DNA from: Roseovarius indicus
GTDB taxonomy: Bacteria; Pseudomonadota; Alphaproteobacteria; Rhodobacterales; Rhodobacteraceae
NCBI RefSeq assembly: GCF_008728195.1
Contig: NZ_CP031598.1
Coordinates: 1,984,001 to 2,048,000, forward strand
Direction of reading: 5' to 3'
DNA: 64,000 nt
The position numbers and the translations under genes were made by a program. The notes below the pieces were generated by a model that worked only from the letters and a program-made list of their open reading frames with translations, had not been told where the DNA came from and did no database searches. This document shows positions 24,213-32,691 of the stretch, in pieces; the stretch's first letter is position 1; each line of letters begins with the position of its first letter.

Positions 24213-25370
24213 ATGGATTTTGACCTGAACGAGCGGCAGGCCGAGCTGGTGCGCGCGGCGGAAGAGGTGGCCGAGCGCAAGCTGATCCCCATGCTGGATG
24301 CCGCGGACACGCCCGAAGGGGTCAATGGGCTGCGCCGGACGATGGCCGAGCAGGGGCTTCTGGGCCTGAACCTTCCCGAGGAATTGGGCGGGATGGGCGT
24401 GCCGCTTCTGGATACTCTGCTGGTGACGCGCGCGTTGCAGAAGGCGGCGCCGCTTCTGGGCGGGATCGCGCATCGTAGCTCGACCGGCGCCGTGGGGGCT
24501 GTGGCGGAATACGGCACGCAGGCGCAGAAGGAGGCCTTCGTCATCCCGTCCTGCAAGGGCGAGATCGGGATTTCCATCGGGATTACGGAGCCCGACGCCG
24601 GGTCGGCGGCGACCGCGATGAAGACCAGCGCGAAGGTCGAGGGCGACGAGGTGGTGCTGAACGGCTCGAAGCAGTTCGTGAGCTTCGTGAACAACAACCA
24701 TTACACGCTGGTCTATTGCCGGTTCGGCACTACCGGGCGGCCGGGAGATATCGGCGCGGTGATCGTGCCGCATGACGCGCCGGGGTTCAGCCACTCGGAA
24801 GGCACGCTCAACATGGCCGACGAGCTGTTGTTCGAGCTGTATTTCGATGAGTGCCGGGTGCCGAAGGAGAACGTGCTGGTCGATGGCGGGGCGTTCGGCA
24901 AGCTGATCAGTGTCTACAATGCCGAGCGGCTTGGCTCGATCTCGCGCATGATCGGGTCGGCCGAAGCGGCTTACGAGATGGCGCTGGGCTATGCCAAGGA
25001 GCGCAAGCAGTTCAACCGTGAGCTGGCCGATTTCCAGGGGATCCAGTGGATGCTGGCCGACATGCGGGTGAAGCTGGATGCGGCGGCGCTGCTGACTTGG
25101 CGGGCGGCGGCGACGGCTGTGAAGACGGGGCTGCCTTCGCCCACCGAGACGTCGATTGCCAAGGTTTTTACCGCGAAGGCCGCCAAGGAGGTGTGCGACG
25201 ACGCGATCCAGATCATGGGAGCGAACGGCTATACCAAGGAATACCCGCTGGTGCATCGCTATGCCGAGGTGCGGGGCGGGTCGATCTATGGCGGGACGAT
25301 GCAGATTCACAAGAACATGATCGCCGGGGCCATCCTCGAGCGGTCGTCGAGCCAGTGGAAGCGCAGCTGA
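24213..25370 (+). CDS. Acyl-CoA dehydrogenase
   Basis: FAD-dependent dehydrogenase introducing the alpha,beta double bond; 385 residues. Conserved blocks are GLLGLNLPEELGG, GISIGITEPDAGS (FAD/substrate loop), GSKQFVSF, RLGSISRMIGSA, YAKERKQFNREL and the C-terminal QIMGANGYTKEYP. A strong GGGAGGAGG precedes ATG. Followed by a MaoC-N protein and rhodanese in one operon. It is more canonical than the 13007 protein. Confidence 0.93.
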   Translation: MDFDLNERQAELVRAAEEVAERKLIPMLDAADTPEGVNGLRRTMAEQGLLGLNLPEELGGMGVPLLDTLLVTRALQKAAPLLGGIAHRSSTGAVGAVAEYGTQAQKEAFVIPSCKGEIGISIGITEPDAGSAATAMKTSAKVEGDEVVLNGSKQFVSFVNNNHYTLVYCRFGTTGRPGDIGAVIVPHDAPGFSHSEGTLNMADELLFELYFDECRVPKENVLVDGGAFGKLISVYNAERLGSISRMIGSAEAAYEMALGYAKERKQFNRELADFQGIQWMLADMRVKLDAAALLTWRAAATAVKTGLPSPTETSIAKVFTAKAAKEVCDDAIQIMGANGYTKEYPLVHRYAEVRGGSIYGGTMQIHKNMIAGAILERSSSQWKRS

Positions 25371-25389
25371 ACCGGGAGGGCGGATACTC

Positions 25390-25851
25390 ATGGAGATCGA
25401 CAGAAGCCTGATCGGGACGTCGAGCGATACATGGATCGTGGAGGTGGAGCGCGGGGCGATCCGGCGGTTTGCCGAGGCGATCGGGGATGACAACCCGCTG
25501 TGGCGGGACGCGGAATTTGCGCGGTCGCAGGGTTATCCGGACGTGATCGCGCCGCCGAGCTTTCCGGTGAGTTTCGTGATGCCGGACATTCCGCCGTGGT
25601 GGGAAGGGCTTGATCGCAAGCGGTTCCTGGCGGGCGAGCACGGGTTTTCCTACACGCGGCCGATCACGGTCGGGGATGTGCTGAGCTGTCGGATGACATT
25701 GCTGGACGTGACGCGGAAGGAGGGCCGATCGGGCAGCATGGACCTGATGCTTCAGGAGGTGCGCGGCCTGGATGCGGAGGGGCGGGATGTTTTCGCCCAT
25801 CGCAGGACGACCGTCTATCGCGGGCTCGACAGCAAGGTACGCGGATCGTGA
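25390..25851 (+). CDS. MaoC_N / FAS1-like dehydratase domain protein
   Basis: Hot-dog-fold protein of 153 residues of the N-terminal dehydratase type (PF13452-like). The motif that in catalytic MaoC domains reads D-x-N-P-x-H is here DDNPLWRD, with Trp replacing the catalytic His. It is therefore probably the non-catalytic partner of a catalytic MaoC such as the one at 14184, forming a heteromeric hydratase. Ends with a GTGA overlap onto the rhodanese gene. Confidence 0.85.
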   Translation: MEIDRSLIGTSSDTWIVEVERGAIRRFAEAIGDDNPLWRDAEFARSQGYPDVIAPPSFPVSFVMPDIPPWWEGLDRKRFLAGEHGFSYTRPITVGDVLSCRMTLLDVTRKEGRSGSMDLMLQEVRGLDAEGRDVFAHRRTTVYRGLDSKVRGS

Positions 25852-27467
25852 CGGCCGAGGCGGGAACGATCGGGGCGGCTGAGCTTGTGGCGCGGGGCAT
25901 GGACTGGCCGCGGCGGGGCTGGGCGCTGCTGGATGTCCGCGATGCCGGGGAGTTCGAGCGCGGGCATGTGCCGGGGGCGACGTCGCTGCCGCGGCGGATG
26001 CTGGAGTTCCGGGCGCTCGAGGTGATGCCCGACGCCGGCTGGCCGGTGGTGGTGTATGACAGCGGCCGGCCGGGAGACCGCCGGGCCGCCTTGGCGGCAG
26101 ACCGGCTGGGCGAGCTGGGCGTCGAGCGGGTGGAAATCCTGGCGGGCGGCGTGCTGGGCTGGAGCATGGAAGGCCGTGCGCTGGCGACCGGTGTCAATGT
26201 GCCCAGCAAGAGGTTCGGCGAAGAGGTTCTGGAGGGCGACGGCGTCAAGGTGGTGACGCCCGCGGAGCTGATGCGTGGCGGTGCGGGAGCGATCTGCGAC
26301 GTGCGCACGGCACGGGAGTTCGCGGATCATCACCTGGAGGGGGCGGTGTCGCTGCCCGGGTTCGACCTGGCGGGGCATCTGCCGGGGCTGGCGCGGCAGA
26401 GTGACCGGATCATTCTGAATTGCGCCGGGCGGACGAGGTCGATCATCGCCGCGGCGACGGCGGGGGCCTTGGGCTATGCCTGCGCGGCGCTGGAAAACGG
26501 CACGATGGGCTGGCGGCTGGCCGGTGGAGAGGTGGAGAGCGGCGCGGGCGAGGAGATGCCCGGCGCGGCAAAGGCCGATGTGGTCGCGGTCGCGGCGCGG
26601 GCGCGGGAGCTGGCGCTGTCGCAGGGCGTGGTGCCCGTTGCGGCGGCCGATCTGGCAAGGCGTCGCGCGGAGGCCGGGCCCGAGCGGCCCTACGTGCTGG
26701 ACGTGCGGGCGCTGGAGGCGTTCGAGGCAGGGCATGTGCCCGGGGCGATCTGTCTGCCCGGGGGGCAGGCGATCCAGCGGACGGATGACTTCCTTGCGGT
26801 GCCCGGCGCGCCGGTGGTGGTGACGGATGACGGCGATGCGCGGGCGTGGCTGGCGGCGTGGTGGCTGAAACGGATGGGCTTTGCGCAGGTCTTCGTGCTG
26901 GAGGGCGGTGTGCCGGCCTGGCGCGAAGCCGGGCAGGACATGGCCACGGGCCGGGGGCGGCAGAGGCCGGAGCTTGTGGATCGCGTGGTGGCCGAGGTGC
27001 CGAAGATTGGCGCGGGCGAGCTGAACGAGCGGCTGCGCCGCGACGACGTGCCGGTGACGATCGACGTGAGTTCCAGCCGCGCCTATGCGCGCGGGCACCT
27101 GCCCGGGGCGATCTGGATTTCGCGGGGGTGGCTGGAGCACGAGATCCGGCGGCATGCCTCGCCCGGGGACCTGGTGGTGGTGACGGCGCATGACCGGGTG
27201 CAGGCGATGCTGGGCGCGGAGGCGCTGTTGCGGACGGGATATCCGAAGGCGGTGGCGCTGGATGCCGACATGCGCGACTGGCGGGCGCTGGGCGGAGCGG
27301 TGGACACCGGGAACCTGCCGGCCCATGCGCTCGATATCGTCGAGCCGCCCTATGCCAAGGGGCTGGAGGGGATGCGCGCGTATCTCGAGTGGGAAATCGG
27401 CCTGACCGGAGGCGCGCCGGACGGGAAGAGCCCGTCGGCGGCTGCCGGCGGGTCGGCCGGGGCCTGA
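25848..27467 (+). CDS. Four-domain rhodanese-like sulfurtransferase
   Basis: 539 residues made of four consecutive rhodanese folds, each with the DVR..F..GH.PGA signature. Only the second has the catalytic Cys loop (LNCAGRTRS). The equivalent loops of domains 1, 3 and 4 read YDSGRPGD, VTDDGDAR and VTAHDRVQ, without Cys. One active domain with three scaffold domains is the likely arrangement. Translation is coupled to the preceding gene by GTGA. Role in the acyl-CoA cluster unclear; it could deliver or remove sulfur, or serve as a thiol-dependent accessory. Confidence 0.88.
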   Translation: MTAEAGTIGAAELVARGMDWPRRGWALLDVRDAGEFERGHVPGATSLPRRMLEFRALEVMPDAGWPVVVYDSGRPGDRRAALAADRLGELGVERVEILAGGVLGWSMEGRALATGVNVPSKRFGEEVLEGDGVKVVTPAELMRGGAGAICDVRTAREFADHHLEGAVSLPGFDLAGHLPGLARQSDRIILNCAGRTRSIIAAATAGALGYACAALENGTMGWRLAGGEVESGAGEEMPGAAKADVVAVAARARELALSQGVVPVAAADLARRRAEAGPERPYVLDVRALEAFEAGHVPGAICLPGGQAIQRTDDFLAVPGAPVVVTDDGDARAWLAAWWLKRMGFAQVFVLEGGVPAWREAGQDMATGRGRQRPELVDRVVAEVPKIGAGELNERLRRDDVPVTIDVSSSRAYARGHLPGAIWISRGWLEHEIRRHASPGDLVVVTAHDRVQAMLGAEALLRTGYPKAVALDADMRDWRALGGAVDTGNLPAHALDIVEPPYAKGLEGMRAYLEWEIGLTGGAPDGKSPSAAAGGSAGA

Positions 27468-27483
27468 CGAGATGCGGGCAGGG

Positions 27484-28860
27484 TCAGACCATCATCGGCG
27501 GGGCGTTCCGCTCGGCCATGAGGCCGGCGAGGATGTCGATGCCCTTTTCCACCATTTCGGGTTTTTGCCACGGGTTGACCGAGATGCGCACGGCGGGTGC
27601 CGCGCCCGGGCGGATCATGAAATTGTCGGCGGGCACGACCGAGACGCCGGCCCGGCGGGCGGCCTCGTAGAATTCCAGCGAGGTCCAGTGGTCGGGCAGG
27701 TGGAGCCAGATGAAGAAGGCGGCCGGGTGGCTGCTGTGGGGCACGCCGTGAAGCCGGCGGCTCATCATTTCGTGCCGGGCGGCGAGGGCCTCGAGGTTGC
27801 GCTGGGCGACGGTTTCGGCGGTGCCCTCGTTGATCAGGGCGGTGGCGACCTCGGCCATCAGCGGCGGGTTGGCGAGCGTCAGGGCGTGCAGGGTGGTGCC
27901 GAGCTGTTCGAAAAGCTGCGGCGGGCTGACGAGGTAGCCCACGCGCATGGCGGGGCTCACGCATTTCGACAGGCCGGTGACGTAGATTACGTTCGCGGGG
28001 GCGAAATGGGCCAGCGGCATGGGCCGGTCGCGCAGGCCGCCGATGGCGCCGTCATCCTCGATGGCGATGACGCCGTGGCGGGTGATGATCTCGGCGATCT
28101 CGCGGCGGCGGGATTCGGGCATCACCGCGCCGGTCGGATTGTGGCAGGTGGGCTGCATGTAGACGAGGCGCACGCCGGTTTCGGAAATGCGGCGGTCGAG
28201 GTCTTCGGGGATCACGCCCTGATCGTCGATCGCCACGCCCTGAAGGTTGCGCTCGAGCAGCGAGCCGAGGGCCTTGATGCCGGAATAGGCGAGGTCTTCG
28301 ACGAGGACGGTTTCGCCGGCCTTGCTGAGCGCGGTGATGGCGAGCATCAGCGCCTGCTGGGTGCCGTTGGTGACCATGGTGAGTTCGGGCGCGGGTTTGA
28401 AGCCGGTGCGCGAGATCCAGGTGGCGCCGGCGGTGCGGTGCGGCAGGAAGCCGACGGCGGGCGCGTATTTCTGGAGCGGCATCAGGCTGGAGCGATGGCC
28501 GACATTGATCATGGCATTGGAGATCGAATCGACGAGCCCCGGGACCGAGAGGCTGAAGCAGGCGAAGTCGATGGTGCCCGGCTGGCGCTCGGGCAGGGGG
28601 CTGAGCATGCCCTCTTCCATCGCGGCTTCGCGTACGAAGGTGCCCCGGCCGACCTGGCTGCTGAGAAGCTGTCGTTCGCGGACGATGTTGTAGGCGCGGC
28701 CGACGGTGCCGACGGTGACCTTCAGTTCTCGGGCGAGGTCGCGCTGGGGCGGAAGCTGGGCGCCGGGCTGCAGTTCGCCGCTTTCGATGGCTTGAGAAAT
28801 GGCGCTGGCCAGCGCAAGGTAGCGCGGCCCTTCGCTGTCGGCGATTTCAGGTACCCACAT
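27484..28860 (-). CDS. MocR-family regulator (GntR wHTH fused to class I aminotransferase)
   Basis: 458 residues. An N-terminal winged helix of GntR type (about 8-75, with LPPQRDLARELKVTVGTVGRAY) is followed by a PLP-dependent aminotransferase-like effector domain. PLP anchor motifs are HNPTG and TGLSKCVSPAMRVGYL, the Lys being the Schiff-base residue. Such regulators sense PLP, amino acids or amines. It is divergent from the acyl-CoA ligase, and a copy of the recurrent motif lies in the shared 190-base gap, which makes it the leading candidate regulator of the cluster. Confidence 0.9.
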   Translation of the reverse strand: MWVPEIADSEGPRYLALASAISQAIESGELQPGAQLPPQRDLARELKVTVGTVGRAYNIVRERQLLSSQVGRGTFVREAAMEEGMLSPLPERQPGTIDFACFSLSVPGLVDSISNAMINVGHRSSLMPLQKYAPAVGFLPHRTAGATWISRTGFKPAPELTMVTNGTQQALMLAITALSKAGETVLVEDLAYSGIKALGSLLERNLQGVAIDDQGVIPEDLDRRISETGVRLVYMQPTCHNPTGAVMPESRRREIAEIITRHGVIAIEDDGAIGGLRDRPMPLAHFAPANVIYVTGLSKCVSPAMRVGYLVSPPQLFEQLGTTLHALTLANPPLMAEVATALINEGTAETVAQRNLEALAARHEMMSRRLHGVPHSSHPAAFFIWLHLPDHWTSLEFYEAARRAGVSVVPADNFMIRPGAAPAVRISVNPWQKPEMVEKGIDILAGLMAERNAPPMMV

Positions 28861-28927
28861 GGTCGGCTTCCTTCGGTTTGTTCCTTACGTACTGCCGGGA
28901 TTGCACCGGTAATTGTCTCGATCATAG

Positions 28928-28943
28928 ACGATACACTTGCGGC
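28928..28943 (+). promoter_or_regulatory. Copy 5 of recurrent operator-like motif
   Basis: ACGATACACTTGCGGC, 68 bases from the MocR start and 108 bases from the acyl-CoA ligase start, in their divergent intergenic region. Confidence 0.5.
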
Positions 28944-29050
28944 GAATAAAGCCACAATCGTTCGAATGTGTCGAAATTTCCGGGCAATGGTCGCCAGTCC
29001 ACAGCGACAAGTCGGCCCAAAGTCAAGATTGAGCAGGGAGAGCTTGACCC

Positions 29051-30673
29051 ATGGATAATCCGTTCCTCGGCAAAACTTACGCGGAGAGCCTCGCGCTGGT
29101 GGCTGCGACCTACCCGGAGAACGATGCGCTGGTGTTCCGCGACAGGCGCTACAGTTTCGCCGACCTCAAGGCGGAGGCCGACAGCGTGTCGGCGCGGCTG
29201 GCCGATCTGGGCCTGGTGCGCGGGGACAAGGTTGCGATCCTGATGCCGAACCGGCCGGAGTTCCTGTTCATGTGGCTGGGGGCCGCGCAGATGGGCATGA
29301 CGGCGGTGATGATCAACACGCGGTTGAGGCCCGACGAGATCGCCTATCAACTGGCGCAGTCGGAGAGCGACGCGGTGTTCATCCCCGGGCAGGGGGCGTT
29401 CCGCGATTTCGTGGGCGAGCTGGCGGAGCTGGCGCCGGCGGTGCGGGATGGCAGGCCCGGCGAAGTCGGTTCGGAGAAGCTGCCGAAGCTGCGTTGGGTG
29501 ATCGTGGCCGATACCCCGCCTGAGGGCTATTCCGGGCTCACCGACTGGTCGGGACCGGCGCCGGAGGGGCTGCCCGTGCCGCCGCTTGAAAGGGACATGA
29601 ACCAGCCTGGCATCATTGCCTACAGCTCGGGGACAACGGCGCTGCCGAAGGGGGCGATGATCGGGCATCATGTGTGGCGCAAGGGCTGGGATATCGGCAT
29701 CCGGGTGGAATTCGACGAGAGCGATTGTCTTTACATGTCGATCCCGCTTTTCGGCTCGATGGCGACGATGAACGGCGTGCTGCCGTTCTGGACGCGGGGC
29801 GCCAAGGTGGTGCTCGGCGAGCAGTTCGATGCGGCCGTGTGCCTGGCGGCGGTGGAGACGGAGCGGGTGACGGCCATTCACCTGCTGCCGCCCATCGTGT
29901 CGCAGCTGGCGGAACATCCGGACCTTGGGCGGCGCGATACAGCATCGCTGCGGATCGGGTTCGTGCTGTCGATTGCGCCGGAGGTGCTGGACAAGGTGGC
30001 GGACGTGCTGAAGATCCCCGGTGTGATGACCGGCTATGGCATGACCGAGACGACCACGGTGCTGACCCGCAACCGGTGGGACGACCCGCGCGAGGTGCGT
30101 CATGCGACGCAGGGCTTCGCGCTGCCCGATATCGAGTTGATGATCGTCGATCCGCAGACGCTGAAGGAGGTGCCGGCGGGCCAGCAGGGCGAGATCTGGT
30201 CGCGCGGTTATTGCAACATGCTGGGGTACTACAACAAGCCGGAGGAGACGGCGCGGGTGCTGCGCGAGGATGGCTGGTTTCGCACAGGCGATACCGGCTG
30301 GCTGGACGAGACCGGGCGGCTGACCTACACCGGCCGGCTTGGCGATGCCTACAAGTCGCGCGGGTTCAACGTGGCGCCGCAGGAGATCGAGCATGTCATC
30401 GCCCAGATCGAGGGTGTGCGGCAATGCGCGGTGGTCGGCATTCCGGCGGGCAACGACGACAACGTGGGCGTGGCCTATATCGTGCCGGAAGAGGGCGCGC
30501 GGCTGGAGGGCGCGGAGATCCTGCGGGTGCTGAAGCCGAAGCTGGCCAGCTACAAGATGCCGGGCGAGGCGTTCATCGTGGAGGACCTGCCGATGACGTC
30601 GGGCACCGGCAAGGTGCAGAAGTTCAAGCTGCGCGAGGATGCGATGGCGCGGATGAAGCTGACGGCCGGGTAG
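29051..30673 (+). CDS. AMP-dependent acyl-CoA ligase
   Basis: Adenylate-forming enzyme of 540 residues that activates a carboxylic acid to its CoA thioester. Motifs in order: P-loop-like YSSGTTALPKG, YGMTETTT, GDTGWLDETGRL, YKSRGFNVAP and the C-terminal catalytic Lys region TGKVQKFKLRE. AGGGAGA nine bases before ATG. It probably performs the entry step for the acid imported by the TRAP transporter; chain length and structure of the acid cannot be read from sequence. Confidence 0.92.
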   Translation: MDNPFLGKTYAESLALVAATYPENDALVFRDRRYSFADLKAEADSVSARLADLGLVRGDKVAILMPNRPEFLFMWLGAAQMGMTAVMINTRLRPDEIAYQLAQSESDAVFIPGQGAFRDFVGELAELAPAVRDGRPGEVGSEKLPKLRWVIVADTPPEGYSGLTDWSGPAPEGLPVPPLERDMNQPGIIAYSSGTTALPKGAMIGHHVWRKGWDIGIRVEFDESDCLYMSIPLFGSMATMNGVLPFWTRGAKVVLGEQFDAAVCLAAVETERVTAIHLLPPIVSQLAEHPDLGRRDTASLRIGFVLSIAPEVLDKVADVLKIPGVMTGYGMTETTTVLTRNRWDDPREVRHATQGFALPDIELMIVDPQTLKEVPAGQQGEIWSRGYCNMLGYYNKPEETARVLREDGWFRTGDTGWLDETGRLTYTGRLGDAYKSRGFNVAPQEIEHVIAQIEGVRQCAVVGIPAGNDDNVGVAYIVPEEGARLEGAEILRVLKPKLASYKMPGEAFIVEDLPMTSGTGKVQKFKLREDAMARMKLTAG

Positions 30674-30679
30674 GGCCGC

Positions 30680-31564
30680 TCAGGTCTTGCGGTCGAGGAA
30701 GTCGAGGATCGCCGTGGCGATGCGCTCGGCGCCCTGCGGGTCGAGATGGACATGGTGATCGCCGGGGATGTCGATGGCCTCGTAATCGGCGACCAGGTTG
30801 GTGGCGAGGCGGCGGGCCTCGGCGGGCCAGGTGGTGTAGGTCGGCAGACCGCCTTCCGCCCAGATGTTCAGGACCGGCATGGTGAGGGCACGGAGCACGG
30901 CCTCGACCTGTGGCCGGGTGAGTTTCATGGCGGAGCTGGCGAAGAGGCGGGCATCGGCGCGGGTGTGGAAGCCATCGGAGGTTTCCGCGACAGCGCGGTC
31001 GACGAGCGCTTCGGCGGTCTGGCGGCTGTTGCGGCGTTCGCTGCGGCGGGTGACGTAGTCGTCCTTTGACGTGAAGGTGCGGCGGCGCCTTTGGCTTTGG
31101 CGGCGGGTTTCCTCGATGAAGGCGCGGAGCGTGTCGACGACGGCATCGTCGGCGACCGGGTCGGGGACGAGCGCGTCGAGGGCGATGACGGCATTGATAC
31201 GGTCGGGCTGGGCGGCGGCAAAAAGCGAGTTGATGTTGGCGCCGCGGGAATGGCCCAGCAGGGTGACGGTCTGCCACCCGAGCGTATCAAGCAGGGCCGC
31301 CATTTGCGGCAGGTCATCCCAGAGGTTGTAGGTCGCGTCAGGGGAGCGGTGGGCGCTGTGGCCCTGTCCGCTGAGGTCGATGGCGACGACGCGGCATCCG
31401 GTCAGGCGGGGGCCGAGTTCGCGAAAGCTGTCGGCGTGATCCATCCAGCCGTGGGTTGCCAGAACGGGACGGCCGTCTTCCGGGCCCCAGGCGAGGCCAG
31501 CGTATTGCAGGCCATCGAGCGTCCAGCGGCAGTCTTCGGGTTGGGATTTGTTGGAATCTTGCAT
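30680..31564 (-). CDS. Alpha/beta hydrolase
   Basis: 294 residues with the canonical fold. Nucleophile elbow GHSRGAN, oxyanion HGWMDHADSF, and the C-terminal His in GDHHVHLD. Likely an esterase, thioesterase or lactonase. It is convergent with the ligase (6-base gap) and divergent from coxB, so its co-regulation with either cluster is uncertain. Confidence 0.88.
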   Translation of the reverse strand: MQDSNKSQPEDCRWTLDGLQYAGLAWGPEDGRPVLATHGWMDHADSFRELGPRLTGCRVVAIDLSGQGHSAHRSPDATYNLWDDLPQMAALLDTLGWQTVTLLGHSRGANINSLFAAAQPDRINAVIALDALVPDPVADDAVVDTLRAFIEETRRQSQRRRRTFTSKDDYVTRRSERRNSRQTAEALVDRAVAETSDGFHTRADARLFASSAMKLTRPQVEAVLRALTMPVLNIWAEGGLPTYTTWPAEARRLATNLVADYEAIDIPGDHHVHLDPQGAERIATAILDFLDRKT

Positions 31565-31665
31565 TGCGCTGCGCCTCGGTGGTCCGGCTTCGGGCGGAGA
31601 ATGGCCGACGCGCGCGCGGGTTACAATGCCGGGGAACCGGTTTCGGTTCCGTGGCGTTGAGCCAC

Positions 31666-32691
31666 ATGAGTTCAAGACAGCGTGACCGGGGACGCCGAAG
31701 GATGCTGGATCTCGTCGGCCGTGGGGTCGCGGGTGCGCTGCCGCTGTTTTTGCTGGTGTCTTGCGGGAAGGAGCAATCGGCTCTGGATGCCGCGGGGCGC
31801 GATGCTGAAGCGATCCGCAACATCTTCTGGGTGACGCTGGTAGGCGCCTGCATCCTTTGGGTGCTGGTGAACGGGGCGTTTTACACCCTGACACGTCTGC
31901 GCACCCGCCCGATGGGAGACGGGTTCGTGCGGCCGCTCCTGATCGGGGGCGGCATTGTCGCGCCGTCGGTACTGCTGATCGGGCTGCTGGTCTGGGCGCT
32001 GAACATCCTGCCGGACCAGCGGGCGCCGGGGGACGGGTTGCAGGTGCGGGTGACCGGCGAGCAATGGTGGTGGCGGGTGGAGTACTGGCCCGAGGGGGCG
32101 GAGGAGCCGGTCGTCACGGCGAACGAGATCCGGTTGCCGGCGGGCCAGCGGACGGAGTTCGTGCTGGCGGCGGACCGGGTCATTCATTCGTTCTGGATCC
32201 CGTCGCTGGGGGGCAAGATGGACATGTTCCCGGGGCGCGAGACGCGGGTGAGCCTGCATCCGGAAAGGCCGGGGCGGTATCGCGGGCAATGCGCCGAGTT
32301 TTGCGGGGTGAGCCATGCGTGGATGGCCTTTGCAGCGGTCGTGATGCCGGAAGACGAGTTCGACGCGTGGCTGGAACGCGAGGCGGGGGATGCCGTGGCG
32401 CCGGAGAGTGCCGAGGCGATGCGTGGCCAGGCGTTGTTCCGGTCGGAAGGCTGTGGCGCCTGCCACGCAGTGCGGGGCACGGAGGCGGTCGGGCAGGTGG
32501 GGCCGGACCTGACGCATGTGGGCAGCCGCGAGACGCTGGGCGCCGGGCGGCTGGGCACGACGCTTGCGGAGTTCGAGCGGTGGATCGCGCATACCGGAGA
32601 GCTGAAGCCGGAGGTGCGGATGCCGACCTATGACCATCTGGACGACGGACAGATCGCCGATATGGCGGCTTATCTGAAGGGGCTGAAATGA
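31666..32691 (+). CDS. coxB: Cytochrome c oxidase subunit II with fused cytochrome c domain
   Basis: 341 residues. A lipoprotein-type signal (LPLFLLVSC) is followed by two membrane helices, the cupredoxin domain with QWWWRVEYW, and the CuA site CAEFCGVSHAWM. A C-terminal cytochrome c domain with heme motif CGACH and likely axial Met (VRMPTYD) completes it. It is a caa3-type arrangement taking electrons to CuA. The ATG at 31666 lacks a good ribosome-binding site; the ATG at 31702 is an alternative that keeps the signal peptide. Overlaps the next gene by ATGA. Confidence 0.93.
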   Translation: MSSRQRDRGRRRMLDLVGRGVAGALPLFLLVSCGKEQSALDAAGRDAEAIRNIFWVTLVGACILWVLVNGAFYTLTRLRTRPMGDGFVRPLLIGGGIVAPSVLLIGLLVWALNILPDQRAPGDGLQVRVTGEQWWWRVEYWPEGAEEPVVTANEIRLPAGQRTEFVLAADRVIHSFWIPSLGGKMDMFPGRETRVSLHPERPGRYRGQCAEFCGVSHAWMAFAAVVMPEDEFDAWLEREAGDAVAPESAEAMRGQALFRSEGCGACHAVRGTEAVGQVGPDLTHVGSRETLGAGRLGTTLAEFERWIAHTGELKPEVRMPTYDHLDDGQIADMAAYLKGLK

